A stretch of DNA of 64,000 nt from Modicisalibacter luteus DSM 23508 (GCF_000378505.1 NZ_KB900000.1:62001-126000); one strand, 5' to 3'. Positions 35,596 through 44,385 are shown, counted from the stretch's first letter. Numbers and translations are program-made. The notes: generated by a model from the sequence alone, not told the origin.

Positions 35596-36348
35596 ATGCG
35601 TCTCATCCCGCTGTTCGCTGCCATGCTGACGGTGGCCGGCTGTGCCTCGCAGGCCCCGGCTCCGTCCACCCCGCCCCAGGTTCAGGATCTCAACCGGGCC
35701 GTGACGGGGCCGGTCGATACGTCCGAACCCAAGCCAACCTCGCCACTATTGCCATCGGCATTTTTCGCCGATGGAGCGCCGGCCTTCGTGGCTTGGCGCT
35801 GCACGCCGGCTCAGGATCTGGTCGCCGCACTTCCCGAAGGCGAACTGCGGTTATGGTCGGGGCAGGGGTTCTATCGGCTGGACCCGGCGGTAGTCGCGTC
35901 CGGAGCACGTTATGTGAAGGGCGATCTGTCTTTCTGGAGCAAGGGCAATGAGGCAGGAGTAGAGAGTGCCAGTGGCCAGCTCGAATGCCAGCGTGACGTG
36001 AGTCGCGAAACGATCACGCGCGAGACTCGCCCCAATTCGATCTTCTTTGCCAAGGGTAATGAGCCGGGGTGGATGCTGATGCTCGACCGCCAGACATCGC
36101 ATCTGCGCCTGATCGCCGATTACGGTCAACAGACTCTGACCCTGCCCTACAAGATCGAACGCCTGGACAATGGCCAAGAGGCTGCGGTCGTGCTGCGTAG
36201 CACCCAGGCGGGTCAGCCTTTTCAGGCCCGACTTCAGGCCAAGGCCTGCTTCGACTCGATGAGCGGCATGCCATACCCGGTGCAAGTAACGCTGCAATGG
36301 CAGGAGCGTACGTTGCGCGGCTGCGGTCAGGGTGTCGAATCACTGTAA
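35596..36348 (+). CDS. Lipoprotein with MliC-like and COG3650-like domains
   Basis: The protein is 250 residues from the ATG after CAGGAG; earlier in-frame starts lack this and break the signal peptide. A lipobox VAGC (Cys16) indicates an envelope lipoprotein. Residues about 60-135 resemble MliC, the inhibitor of C-type lysozyme: AWRCTP, RLWSGQGFYRL, VASGARYVKGDLSFWSKGNEA and a closing CQ. Residues about 150-250 resemble COG3650: FFAKGNEPGWMLMLD and a CFDSMSGMPYP core with a final GCG. The combination suggests a peptidoglycan-protection role; the second domain has no known function. Confidence 0.7.
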   Translation: MRLIPLFAAMLTVAGCASQAPAPSTPPQVQDLNRAVTGPVDTSEPKPTSPLLPSAFFADGAPAFVAWRCTPAQDLVAALPEGELRLWSGQGFYRLDPAVVASGARYVKGDLSFWSKGNEAGVESASGQLECQRDVSRETITRETRPNSIFFAKGNEPGWMLMLDRQTSHLRLIADYGQQTLTLPYKIERLDNGQEAAVVLRSTQAGQPFQARLQAKACFDSMSGMPYPVQVTLQWQERTLRGCGQGVESL

Positions 36349-36483
36349 CCCTGTTGCCCAAGCATATTCACTGGATACATCGTTTCGATGTAGTCGAATT
36401 GTTAGAGCGGTTTTTTGCGATTTTCATTTGAAAAAAACCATCTAGAATGGCTGTCATCTCAAGCGTTCAACGAGGGCCACGTG

Positions 36484-37092
36484 ATGACATCCAAGATTCT
36501 GCTGATCAATAGCTCCATTCTCGGCGACAACGGTCAGTCCCGTGCCTTGGCCGAGCATTTCAAGGTGCGAGCCAGTGCGCGTGAGGGGTTGGTCCTGACC
36601 GAGCGCGACGTGGCCGCTCAGCCACTTCCGCACCTGGATGGCCAAGAGGTCGGTAGTTGGATGGTGCCCGACGAGGAGCGTGATGCCACCCAGCGTGAAT
36701 TGGCAGCGCGCTCCGAATTCCTGGTCGACGAGCTGCTGGCTCATGACGTGCTCGTGCTGGCGGTGCCGCTCTATAACTTGGGTATTCCCTCGCAGCTCAA
36801 AGCCTGGTTCGACCGCGTACTGCGTGCCGGCAAGACCTTCCGCTATACGGAGAATGGGCCCAAGGGCCTGGTGGAAGGCAAGCGGGCCATTATCCTGGCG
36901 GCACGGGGTGGCCAGTATGCCGGAACTGAGCTGGATTCCCAGACGCCGCATCTGCGTCACATGCTGGGACTGATGGGCATCACAGAGGTCGATTTCGTCT
37001 ATTCAGAAGGTTTGAACATGGGCGAAGGTCGCCGTGAGGCAGCGCTACGCGAAGCAGGTCAGGCAATCGACTCGCTGGTCGAGGCACTCTAA
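36484..37092 (+). CDS. azoR: FMN-dependent NADH-azoreductase
   Basis: This 202-residue flavodoxin-like protein starts at the ATG after GAGGG (GTG at 36481 is an alternative). AzoR features are visible: ILLINSSILGDNGQSRAL (phosphate loop), VPLYNLGIPSQLKAWFDRV and TFRYTENGPKGLVEGKRA. It reduces azo dyes and quinones with NADH and protects against thiol and quinone stress. It stands alone; a terminator follows. Confidence 0.88.
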   Translation: MTSKILLINSSILGDNGQSRALAEHFKVRASAREGLVLTERDVAAQPLPHLDGQEVGSWMVPDEERDATQRELAARSEFLVDELLAHDVLVLAVPLYNLGIPSQLKAWFDRVLRAGKTFRYTENGPKGLVEGKRAIILAARGGQYAGTELDSQTPHLRHMLGLMGITEVDFVYSEGLNMGEGRREAALREAGQAIDSLVEAL

Positions 37093-37112
37093 CCCTCAGG
37101 GTGTGATAACCG

Positions 37113-37136
37113 AAGCCCGGTCAATCGACCGGGCTT
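37113..37136 (+). terminator. Rho-independent terminator after azoR
   Basis: AAGCCCGGTC and GACCGGGCTT form a perfect 10-bp stem with loop AATC, followed by TGTC. It is 20 bases after the azoR stop. Confidence 0.75.
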
Positions 37137-37143
37137 TGTCATG

Positions 37144-38208
37144 TCAGGATGAAGCGCAGGCGCCCAGCCCATCAGCCTTCTTCGTTTCGAAGAAGGCTGA
37201 TGGGCAGATGTTCTTGTCGGGTGTAACAGCGCGACCCAACAATTTCAGCAAGGCGGCGGTGTCGGCAGGGCGACCGGGGATCTCGCGTGTCGTGACCGGC
37301 TGCCACTCGCCATCGTCGCGCCTGGCCAGTTGGAAGTTGAACGGATGGAAGTCAGGAAAGCCTAGGCGTAGATCGGTGGCTATCAGCCAAGTGGCACCAT
37401 CGTCATGCTGGATACGGTAGCGCAGAAATGGCCCGGCAAACCACTGCAGGCGTTGTCCGCTGGGCAGTGCCAGGGCGGTCTCGGCATAGTGGCCGCCTCG
37501 CGGAAAGCGCTCCAGGACCGGAGGTATCGAATCGAACAGGCCGGTCAATGCTTCGTAGTAGTGCTCCTCCTCGACGACCGTGACTCGCCACAGCAGCGTG
37601 TTGAAAGGTGTGGGTTGGATCAGGCGAGGGGCGTCCTGCAGGCCCTGTGCAGCAAGCACCGGTGCCATGCGCTGATCTATCACCAGTTTGCCGCCCAATG
37701 AAAAGGCGAGATAAAGCGTGGATAGCGCCAGCCCCAAGTGCAGGACGCGCGGGCGATAACCCCGTACCAACGTGTAAAGCACGGCCACCAACAGCGGCAG
37801 AGTGTATAGCGGGTCGATGATGAAAATGCTTGCCCAACTCACTGGTGGCGTGGCCAGCGGCCACCATAGTTGTGTGCCGTAGGTCGTGAAAGCGTCGAGC
37901 AGCGGGTGGGTCAGTAAACAGGCGGCATAGAATGTTCCCCAGCGACGCAGCGATATATCCCAGGCAGGGGCCAGACGGGCGGTCAGTGCGGCCAGCAGCG
38001 CCGACAACGCGGCAAGTACCAGCAGCGAGTGGCTGAAACCTCGGTGATAGGTGTAATCCGCCACGGCGTCGCCATAGTCGATGACTACGTCGAGATCGGG
38101 CAGGGTGCCCAACGCAGCACCGGCGAGGACGGCCTTACGTCCTAACCGGCGGCCGAGCACGGCACCGCCGATGGCGGCGCCCAGACAGGCCTGAGTCAGC
38201 GAATCCAT
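37144..38208 (-). CDS. YdjM-like membrane-bound metal-dependent hydrolase family protein
   Basis: The protein is 354 residues from the ATG with AGGAGAGGG upstream. The N-terminus MDSLTQACLGAAIGGAV, PDLDVVIDY and HRGFSHSLL match PF04307 (YdjM-like, LexA-regulated in E. coli). Several membrane helices lie in the first ~190 residues; the C-terminal ~150 residues are soluble. The metal site would be the Asp/His residues above; no activity has been proved for the family. Its last ~20 codons contain a perfect inverted repeat. It starts 11 bases after the tag stop, so both share a transcript. Confidence 0.8.
   Translation of the reverse strand: MDSLTQACLGAAIGGAVLGRRLGRKAVLAGAALGTLPDLDVVIDYGDAVADYTYHRGFSHSLLVLAALSALLAALTARLAPAWDISLRRWGTFYAACLLTHPLLDAFTTYGTQLWWPLATPPVSWASIFIIDPLYTLPLLVAVLYTLVRGYRPRVLHLGLALSTLYLAFSLGGKLVIDQRMAPVLAAQGLQDAPRLIQPTPFNTLLWRVTVVEEEHYYEALTGLFDSIPPVLERFPRGGHYAETALALPSGQRLQWFAGPFLRYRIQHDDGATWLIATDLRLGFPDFHPFNFQLARRDDGEWQPVTTREIPGRPADTAALLKLLGRAVTPDKNICPSAFFETKKADGLGACASS
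37168..37204. repeat. Perfect 17-bp inverted repeat
   Basis: CCCATCAGCCTTCTTCG (37168-37184) is followed by TTT and its exact reverse complement (37188-37204). It lies within the 3' end of the YdjM-like coding sequence, about 30 bases from the azoR terminator. It would form a very stable hairpin in both transcripts. No T-run follows on the minus strand. Confidence 0.85.
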
Positions 38209-38219
38209 GCTCCCTCTCC

Positions 38220-38756
38220 TCAGGTGTCGACCCAGGCGGGTCGGCAGGCGACGATCTTGGCATAAACAGGACAATCCTCACGGTGCGCTCCCTGGAGATA
38301 GCCGGTGCTCATCAGAAACTCATTGACGATTTCCGGCCCCGTGAAACGAAAGGTACGCTTGAACAACCGAACCCAGTCGTTCAGCGGCAGCGGATGGTGG
38401 TAGTCCAGCCAATGCTTGAAACTGCCATGCTCGGTCTGCAGGTCTCGAATTACCCCGGCGTTATGTATTACGGCGTCGATCTTGAGTCGGTTGCGAATAA
38501 TCCCAGCATCACCGAGCAGGCGCTGGCGCTCCTGCTCACCGTAGTCAGCGACACGCACAACCGAGAATTCGTCGAAGGCTTGGCGAAACGCGGCACGCTT
38601 TTTGAGTACCGTTAGCCATGACAGCCCGGCCTGGTTGATCTCCAGTGCCAGACGTTCGAACAGACTGTCGTCGCTCGTTACCGGAAAGCCGTACTCATTG
38701 TCATGGTAGGGTTGATGAAACGGATGCGTGGGCGCCAGGTCACAGTAATCGGCCAT
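38220..38756 (-). CDS. tag: DNA-3-methyladenine glycosylase I
   Basis: The protein is 178 residues from the ATG at 38756; the longer frame upstream has no support. Tag motifs are present: YHDNEYGFPV, LEINQAGLSWLTVLKKR with the catalytic Glu, DAGIIRNRLKI, and the C-terminal GYLQGAHREDCP with the zinc His and Cys. Cys4 and His near the N-terminus complete the zinc snap. It removes 3-methyladenine from alkylated DNA. The YdjM-like gene follows on the same strand. Confidence 0.88.
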   Translation of the reverse strand: MADYCDLAPTHPFHQPYHDNEYGFPVTSDDSLFERLALEINQAGLSWLTVLKKRAAFRQAFDEFSVVRVADYGEQERQRLLGDAGIIRNRLKIDAVIHNAGVIRDLQTEHGSFKHWLDYHHPLPLNDWVRLFKRTFRFTGPEIVNEFLMSTGYLQGAHREDCPVYAKIVACRPAWVDT

Positions 38757-38869
38757 GGGGTCTCTCTTGAGGCAACAGGGCTGTGGGAGGTCGAGGCAGG
38801 CGTGACGTGCCGGTGGATAATGAGCCATCATGCCGGAGTTCCTGGCAATAGCCAAAGTGGGAGACAATC

Positions 38870-39337
38870 ATGCAGGTACAATCATCGTCGTGGCGGCAGT
38901 GGCGCCGAGGTGTGGCCGGACTGATGCTGGGTATGATGGCTGGGTCGGCTTGGGCCGGTTCCGTCGCCGAAGTCTGGAAGGATCCCAATTGCGGTTGCTG
39001 TACCGCGTGGGTCGAGCATCTGGAGCAGGCCGGTTTCGATGTGCAACTCCATGCCAGCCGGGATATGGGGGCCATCAAGGCGGAGCATGACGTGCCGGAC
39101 CGGCTGGTATCGTGTCATACGGCCGTGATCGATGGCTATGTGATTGAGGGACACGTGCCGGCGGCTGATATCCGGCGCCTGCTGGACAGTGGTGCCGACG
39201 TAAGCGGACTTGCTGTGCCGGGCATGCCCCATGGGTCGCCGGGCATGGAGACCGGCCGCGTCGACAATTATGCCGTTTATGCCTGGCAAGAAAATGGCGA
39301 TATCGATATCTACCAGCGCTACACGCACGATACGTAA
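38870..39337 (+). CDS. DUF411 periplasmic metal-binding protein
   Basis: This 155-residue protein has a signal peptide (about 1-29, AWA-GS) and the DUF411 core WKDPNCGCCTAWVEHLEQAGF, with a CxCC motif, followed by VSCHTAVIDGYVIEGHVP. GTGGGAGA precedes the ATG. DUF411 proteins are linked with copper or other metal handling in the periplasm; the Cys and His-rich motif supports metal binding. It starts 113 bases from the divergent tag gene. Confidence 0.8.
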   Translation: MQVQSSSWRQWRRGVAGLMLGMMAGSAWAGSVAEVWKDPNCGCCTAWVEHLEQAGFDVQLHASRDMGAIKAEHDVPDRLVSCHTAVIDGYVIEGHVPAADIRRLLDSGADVSGLAVPGMPHGSPGMETGRVDNYAVYAWQENGDIDIYQRYTHDT

Positions 39338-39358
39338 GCGAGAAAAGGGGAATTGACC

Positions 39359-39799
39359 ATGCAGTACCTGCACACCATGGTTCGCGTCAGCGATCTCGAC
39401 GCGTCGCTGCATTTCTATTGCGATCTGCTCGGTCTCGAGGAGGTCAGCCGCAAGGAGAGTGAGAAAGGACGCTTCACGCTGGTTTTCCTTGCCGCACCCG
39501 ACGATTTACCGCGTGCCAAGGAAGACCGGGCACCAATGGTCGAGTTGACCTACAACTGGGATCCCGAGGAGTACACCGGCGGACGCAACTTCGGTCACCT
39601 GGCCTATCGCGTCGATGATATCTACGCGCTTTGCGAGCATCTACAGGCCAACGGTGTGACCATCAACCGCCCGCCCCGTGATGGATACATGGCATTCATA
39701 CGATCACCGGACGGTATCTCCGTGGAGCTGCTGCAGAAAGGCGATGCCCTGGCACCCAAGGAACCTTGGGTATCCATGGAGAACACCGGCACTTGGTAA
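39359..39799 (+). CDS. gloA: Lactoylglutathione lyase (glyoxalase I)
   Basis: The protein is 146 residues from the ATG; a TTG six bases upstream is less likely. Two beta-alpha-beta-beta-beta modules are visible. Metal ligands match glyoxalase I: His5 (YLHTMVRV), Glu in VELTYN, His in NFGHLAY and Glu in SVELLQ. The short length, without the inserts of zinc-type enzymes, suggests the Ni/Co-activated bacterial class. It converts the methylglyoxal-glutathione adduct to S-lactoylglutathione. It follows the DUF411 gene by 21 bases. Confidence 0.88.
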   Translation: MQYLHTMVRVSDLDASLHFYCDLLGLEEVSRKESEKGRFTLVFLAAPDDLPRAKEDRAPMVELTYNWDPEEYTGGRNFGHLAYRVDDIYALCEHLQANGVTINRPPRDGYMAFIRSPDGISVELLQKGDALAPKEPWVSMENTGTW

Positions 39800-39889
39800 A
39801 CCGGCCACAAGGATAAATTGAGTAGCCTGGCGAGCCTGGCTTCAACGAGCCGGCTCGCTGTGCCCTCAACGGCTCAAGGAGCGAGCACC

Positions 39890-40585
39890 ATGCAACTGGA
39901 CGATACCCTAAAACAGCAGTTTCGCGATGCCGCACAGGCACTGGAAGGTGTCGATCTCGAGACTTACCGCGACTTCGGCAAGGATCCACTCGAACCGATC
40001 ATTGGCCTGGGACCCGCTGACGCGCCAGTGGGTTTCTTCGGGCGCGACCCGGGGCGCCAGGAAATCAAGTGGGGCGAGCCTTTCATCGGCAGCGGGGGCC
40101 AGAAGGTGCGCCAGGGGCTTTATCAGGCCATCCACGGCGAACCGATGCCTGATTTCGAGGCGTCACGCGAGATCGGAAGGCATGTCTTCTGGGCCAATAC
40201 CGTGCCCTACAAGCCTACCGGCAACAAGGCTTGGTCGATGGCCGCCAAGAAACGCTTTCAGCCTCTGATGGCCCGTGTACTGATCGATCACTGGCAGGGG
40301 CGGGAGCTGATCACTCTGGGGCGCGAAGCCTTCCTGTGGTTCGGTATCAATCAACCGAAGGAAGTACGCCAAGCACTGGAGAGTTTCTGGAAGCGCGAAG
40401 ACCGTTTCGAGGCCAGCCATGCAACACTGCTGACCATGGAAGATGGCCATGAAGCCGAGTTTCGTCTCGCCCCTTTACCGCACCCCTCGCCACTGAACCA
40501 GACATGGTTCAAGCGCTTCCCCGGGCTGCTGGAAGCGCGGCTCGAGGCCATGGGCGTGGCCAATCTGTTGCGCCAAGCTGGCTAG
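39890..40585 (+). CDS. Uracil-DNA glycosylase superfamily protein without Fe-S cysteines
   Basis: The protein is 231 residues from the ATG after AAGGAG. Superfamily motifs can be matched: GFFGRDPGRQEIKWGEPFIG (family 4/5-like active-site motif 1), a middle ELITLGREAFLWFG strand and LPHPSPLN (motif 2, with the catalytic His). Family 4, 5 and UdgX enzymes hold a [4Fe-4S] cluster on four Cys; this protein has no cysteine at all. It may be a cluster-free variant with altered substrate. Function is inferred only from the fold motifs. Confidence 0.75.
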   Translation: MQLDDTLKQQFRDAAQALEGVDLETYRDFGKDPLEPIIGLGPADAPVGFFGRDPGRQEIKWGEPFIGSGGQKVRQGLYQAIHGEPMPDFEASREIGRHVFWANTVPYKPTGNKAWSMAAKKRFQPLMARVLIDHWQGRELITLGREAFLWFGINQPKEVRQALESFWKREDRFEASHATLLTMEDGHEAEFRLAPLPHPSPLNQTWFKRFPGLLEARLEAMGVANLLRQAG

Positions 40586-40594
40586 GTACTGGCT

Positions 40595-40999
40595 CTAGTC
40601 GGGGCGAACGGCCAGACGTCCACTGCCGAGAAACACCAGGGCCAAGGCACCGAACAGGAACATACCCTGTAGTTCCAGCGCCCAGCCGCCACTTCGGCCC
40701 AGCGTGAAGAGTTCGCCGGAATGAGCCAGGAAGATAGCCACAACCATATTCCCCGCCATGAGCAGCCCCGCAATGCGCGTTTGCCAGCCAGCAATCGCCA
40801 TGATCGGAGCGACGACCTCACCGATCAATACGCCATATGCCAGGAAGACCGGCAGACCCTGGTTGGCAACCTGATCGCCGATCCAGCTTAGGCTGCCCGG
40901 GTTGAGCAGCTTGGCGACACCGTGCAACAGGATCAGCACGCCGACACTCAGCCGAATTATGAGTTTGCCGACAGCATCGTTGTGCAGTGCTTGAAGCAT
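40595..40999 (-). CDS. DoxX family membrane protein
   Basis: This 134-residue protein has four hydrophobic helices and the DoxX pattern LIRLSVGVLILLHGVAKL, with AGLLMAGNMVVAIFLAH in the third helix. DoxX proteins were named for a subunit of thiosulfate:quinone oxidoreductase, but most, including this kind, have no proven activity. GAGGG precedes the ATG. It is convergent with the glycosylase-like gene nine bases away. Confidence 0.75.
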   Translation of the reverse strand: MLQALHNDAVGKLIIRLSVGVLILLHGVAKLLNPGSLSWIGDQVANQGLPVFLAYGVLIGEVVAPIMAIAGWQTRIAGLLMAGNMVVAIFLAHSGELFTLGRSGGWALELQGMFLFGALALVFLGSGRLAVRPD

Positions 41000-41340
41000 G
41001 CAGAGCCCTCATTCTGGTAAAGGCCGGCAAATGCCGTTCTTGAGGCATGGCGGCCAGGTTCGCTAACGGGCGTCAACGATACCATGCCTGCTGTGACGGG
41101 TAGGTTGATCGAGGCGAATGCCCACCAACGTAGCGAAACGTTATGATTGGCATGGCTCCGGATGCTAGAGCTACATCGAGACGAACTAGTCCATGAGCTT
41201 GTCCTGGCATGTGCTCGATTCATGCGTGAGGTGAGCCGACCTACGCTGGAGCAGGCCGTGAGGGCATGAGCTGCCTCTTGGGCTGCCTGTCGCCTCAATC
41301 AGAAAAATGCGCAAGGCGGCCGCATACAGGGGGGAATACT
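41000..41340. other. Intergenic region, no gene seen
   Basis: This stretch lies between the divergent DoxX and first diguanylate cyclase genes. No coding frame, terminator or recognised operator is visible. Short in-frame codons upstream of the cyclase start are not supported by a ribosome-binding site. Confidence 0.5.
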
Positions 41341-42486
41341 ATGTCCAGTGGTGCATTCCGGTCACGCTGGGTACGCTTGACGCGGCCCCCCGCCGATCTC
41401 GCTTCCGAGCGACGGCGCAGTTACCAGATTTTTATCCATATCTATCTTTTTGCCATCGCGGCGCATCTAATCTACATCCCGGTATTCGCCGCGATCGACA
41501 TCGTGGCGCTATCACTGCTTAACCTGGCCTGCATTGCGGCCAACATCGTGGCGATTGTGCTGCACCGCCATGGTCAGTGCCCCCAGGCGCTGCTAACCAA
41601 GCTTGTTTCTGCCACAACCCTGATCATTGCTACTGGAATGGCACTCGGTGACGAGACCGGCTGTGAGTATTTTTTCTTCGTGTTGCTGTTTGAAGTATTG
41701 ATCAGCGATTTGGCGCGTCGTCTCAAGCTTCTCCTCAGCTTGCTCGTGATCAGCCTTATCTTGGCAACGGAGCACCTCCTGTTCGGCACACTGGGCAATT
41801 GGCCCTACAGCAGCTTGAGCCGTGAATTGCTGTATTCCCTGAACGTCGTGGTCACTTTTGTGTTGTTCACGTTCATCGTTTTGCAGGTCTACGCCATTAC
41901 CGAAACCACTGAGCGACGATTTCGTATCGATGCCACCCACGATTCACTGACCGGGGTTCTGAATCGGCGTGCCATCTTCGAGAAGTCCGAGCGCTACTGG
42001 CAGGCAGGGCATCCATTTGCGCTGCTGTTGCTGGATGCCGATCACTTCAAGTTTATCAATGACAATCACGGCCATAGCGTCGGGGACGAGGTGCTGCGTC
42101 ACTTGGCGCAACTGCTGGGCAGGACGCTGCGTGAGGCGGACTTTATCGGTCGGGTCGGGGGAGAGGAGTTCCTGGTGCTATTACCCGATACCTCGCGGGA
42201 AGAGGCGTTGGGCGTAGCGACACGCTTGCGCAACACATTGTCTGGCTCGCCGTGCCGGCTGGAATCGCTCGATCTGGCCGTGACCGTTTCCATGGGGCTG
42301 GCATTATCGAGTGAGGGCGACAAGTTACGTGATGTCGTCGACTTGGCTGACCGGCGGCTTTACCTAGCGAAGTCATCGGGACGCGACCGGCTTTTTGCAC
42401 AGGGGGGCGAATCCCGGGAGACCGAATTGGGTGAGGGGGTCACGGCGCGCTTGCTACATGAAACGCCATCGGCGGACAATGCCTGA
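41341..42486 (+). CDS. Membrane-bound diguanylate cyclase
   Basis: The protein is 381 residues from the ATG after GGGGA. About five to six N-terminal hydrophobic helices (about 30-190) form a membrane sensor module of no named family. The GGDEF domain is complete: active site G273-G274-E275-E276-F277, and the inhibitory site R264-x-x-D267 five residues before it. It should make cyclic di-GMP, with product inhibition. It is the first of two similar cyclase genes flanking the META lipoprotein. Confidence 0.88.
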   Translation: MSSGAFRSRWVRLTRPPADLASERRRSYQIFIHIYLFAIAAHLIYIPVFAAIDIVALSLLNLACIAANIVAIVLHRHGQCPQALLTKLVSATTLIIATGMALGDETGCEYFFFVLLFEVLISDLARRLKLLLSLLVISLILATEHLLFGTLGNWPYSSLSRELLYSLNVVVTFVLFTFIVLQVYAITETTERRFRIDATHDSLTGVLNRRAIFEKSERYWQAGHPFALLLLDADHFKFINDNHGHSVGDEVLRHLAQLLGRTLREADFIGRVGGEEFLVLLPDTSREEALGVATRLRNTLSGSPCRLESLDLAVTVSMGLALSSEGDKLRDVVDLADRRLYLAKSSGRDRLFAQGGESRETELGEGVTARLLHETPSADNA

Positions 42487-42512
42487 AACTGGCTCGCTCA
42501 TTGAAGGCAGGT

Positions 42513-42992
42513 ATGAAAGGAAAGAACATTCGTTACGTCAGCGGGCGTGGACGCAACTGGTTAGCGGGATTGTTTGTGTCAGTACTGGCTGGGTGTGGGT
42601 CTTCCCAACCGGTCATGGAAGAGGCGCCAGCTGCGCTTGTGGCCGACTCCCCTCTGGTGGGCGTGCGCTGGGAACTAACCTTGATTGGGACGGACGAGTG
42701 GTGGAAGGGAGAGCGCAAGGCATATTTCTCATTGTTACCGAAAGGTAAAATATTGCAGCTTGTAGGCAGTGACGGCTGTAATACTTTGCAAGGAGAAGCT
42801 ACGCTAGGTCATGAACGGAGGCTGGTGGTCTCCGATCTGGCGACAACCCGCATGGCCTGTCCCGGCCTGCCTCAGTCGCCACAGGTCGCAGAATTATTAT
42901 CGCAAGCCTACCGTTATCTTCTCGATCATGATCGTTTGGTCCTGATGGGGCGTGACGGTCACGTGTTGGGTGGTTTCAAGCGCCAAGGATAA
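42513..42992 (+). CDS. META-domain lipoprotein (HslJ-like)
   Basis: The protein is 159 residues from the ATG after AAGGCAGG (TTG at 42501 is an alternative). A signal peptide ends in the lipobox VLAGC. The rest matches the META domain: GVRWELTLIG, a GSDGCNTLQGEA motif and TRMACPG. HslJ-type META proteins are linked with novobiocin resistance and secretion, but their biochemistry is unknown. It lies 26 bases after the first diguanylate cyclase. Confidence 0.75.
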   Translation: MKGKNIRYVSGRGRNWLAGLFVSVLAGCGSSQPVMEEAPAALVADSPLVGVRWELTLIGTDEWWKGERKAYFSLLPKGKILQLVGSDGCNTLQGEATLGHERRLVVSDLATTRMACPGLPQSPQVAELLSQAYRYLLDHDRLVLMGRDGHVLGGFKRQG

Positions 42993-43148
42993 GGCGTAGC
43001 ACCGCAACGCGCGGTTATCAAAACAGAAACAGAGCACCTTGGAACTGGATCAATCCATGGGTCGATGGTGGGGCCGTGAGGTTTCGTCAATACCGTCGAT
43101 AAGAACATTCCGTTACCTGAACTGGCGACGGAAGGAGAAAGGGAATTC

Positions 43149-44300
43149 ATGGTTGCTTGTAACTCTCGAAAGATTCCGGACAAGTGGCGTTCGTTCGCGT
43201 TTCCCGCTTGTCCTTTGCCTCCCGAACAGCAGCGCTATTTTCATACCCTGTCTCGGCTCTATATCATCGCTACGGCAACTTACGTGTTGGCCTTGTTACC
43301 CATGTTCTGGTTATTGGGTAGCGAGCGACTGCTGGCTATCACTCTGATCGGCCTGGGGGCTGTGCTGGTTGCCCGGGAGCTGCACCGGCGGGGGTACATG
43401 ACCGTAGGCGTGAGCTTGGTGCTGGCGAGCATGGCCTGGCATATGCTCGAGTCCCTCAACGTCTACGGGGCGGGTGTCGGCTTTGAGCTCTACTTCTCGG
43501 TCATTCTGCTGACTATCTACATCAGCGCCATGCCTCCGGTGGCCAAGCTTGGCATTAGCCTGCTGATACTGGCGCTGACGGCGCTGCAGGTCACTGACCT
43601 GCCTGAGCAGACCCCAGGCTGGCATCACGAATCGCTGATCCCCGATCTGGTGCTGATGGCCAACCTGCTGCTGGTCAGCGTGCTGTTCGCCGTCATCCTG
43701 ACGGGGCTGGAAGGCGTGACCGAACGTCTCGAGCGAAGCTACCGCCGTGAAGCAACCCATGATGCGCTGACTGGGGCCTATAACCGCCGTGCGGTTCTCA
43801 GGGCGGCGGAGCAGATGGCGCAAGGCGGGCGCACGTTTGCCATGCTGATGATCGATATTGATTTCTTCAAGCGCATCAACGACGAGCATGGCCACGATGT
43901 GGGCGACCGCGCGCTGTGCCATCTGACCGAATGTCTGCGCCTGGGGTTACGTGAAGAAGATGTGCTGGGGCGTTACGGCGGCGAGGAGTTCATGGTCGTA
44001 CTCAACGGCATGACATTGAACGATGCCGTGGGCGTGGCCGAACGTCTTGCGGCCTTGGTTCGCGAGAATCCCTACGCTGCTGCGGCCGGGCAGCATCTGT
44101 CAATGAGCGTCAGCATCGGGGTAGCCGTGTCTAGCCAGGCCAATGACCTCAATGGCCTGATTGCACTTGCCGATCAACGCCTGTACCGAGCCAAGCGCAC
44201 TGGACGTGACCGTATCGTGGCCAGAGATCCCCGGATAACGGTACCGACCAAGGAAGATCCGCTCCCGGTGCAGCCACAACGGCTCTCACGTTTTGGTTGA
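43149..44300 (+). CDS. Second membrane-bound diguanylate cyclase
   Basis: This 383-residue protein starts after GAAGGAGAAAGGG. It has six hydrophobic helices (about 35-195) and a full GGDEF domain: active site G277-G278-E279-E280-F281 with the inhibitory site R268-x-x-D271. It resembles the cyclase at 41341-42486 in layout and length, and the two may be paralogues with different sensor parts. It makes cyclic di-GMP. A terminator follows. Confidence 0.88.
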   Translation: MVACNSRKIPDKWRSFAFPACPLPPEQQRYFHTLSRLYIIATATYVLALLPMFWLLGSERLLAITLIGLGAVLVARELHRRGYMTVGVSLVLASMAWHMLESLNVYGAGVGFELYFSVILLTIYISAMPPVAKLGISLLILALTALQVTDLPEQTPGWHHESLIPDLVLMANLLLVSVLFAVILTGLEGVTERLERSYRREATHDALTGAYNRRAVLRAAEQMAQGGRTFAMLMIDIDFFKRINDEHGHDVGDRALCHLTECLRLGLREEDVLGRYGGEEFMVVLNGMTLNDAVGVAERLAALVRENPYAAAAGQHLSMSVSIGVAVSSQANDLNGLIALADQRLYRAKRTGRDRIVARDPRITVPTKEDPLPVQPQRLSRFG

Positions 44301-44349
44301 TTGATGGTTTTATGTGTTGAGTGAAGGTCGGTTAAGGCATGGTTAAAAG

Positions 44350-44385
44350 AGAAAGGGCCGGACATGTCAATGTCCGGCCCTTTCT
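44350..44385. terminator. Bidirectional rho-independent terminator
   Basis: AGAAAGGGCCGGACA and TGTCCGGCCCTTTCT form a perfect 15-bp stem with loop TGTCAA. It ends the second diguanylate cyclase on the plus strand and valS on the minus strand. Confidence 0.9.

Noticed and set aside
43077-43102. Possible FliA promoter before the second diguanylate cyclase (TGAGGTTT...GTCGATAA)
   Set aside because: The spacer is 10 bases instead of 11 and the -35 half has several mismatches, so it is much weaker than the one before the chemoreceptor.
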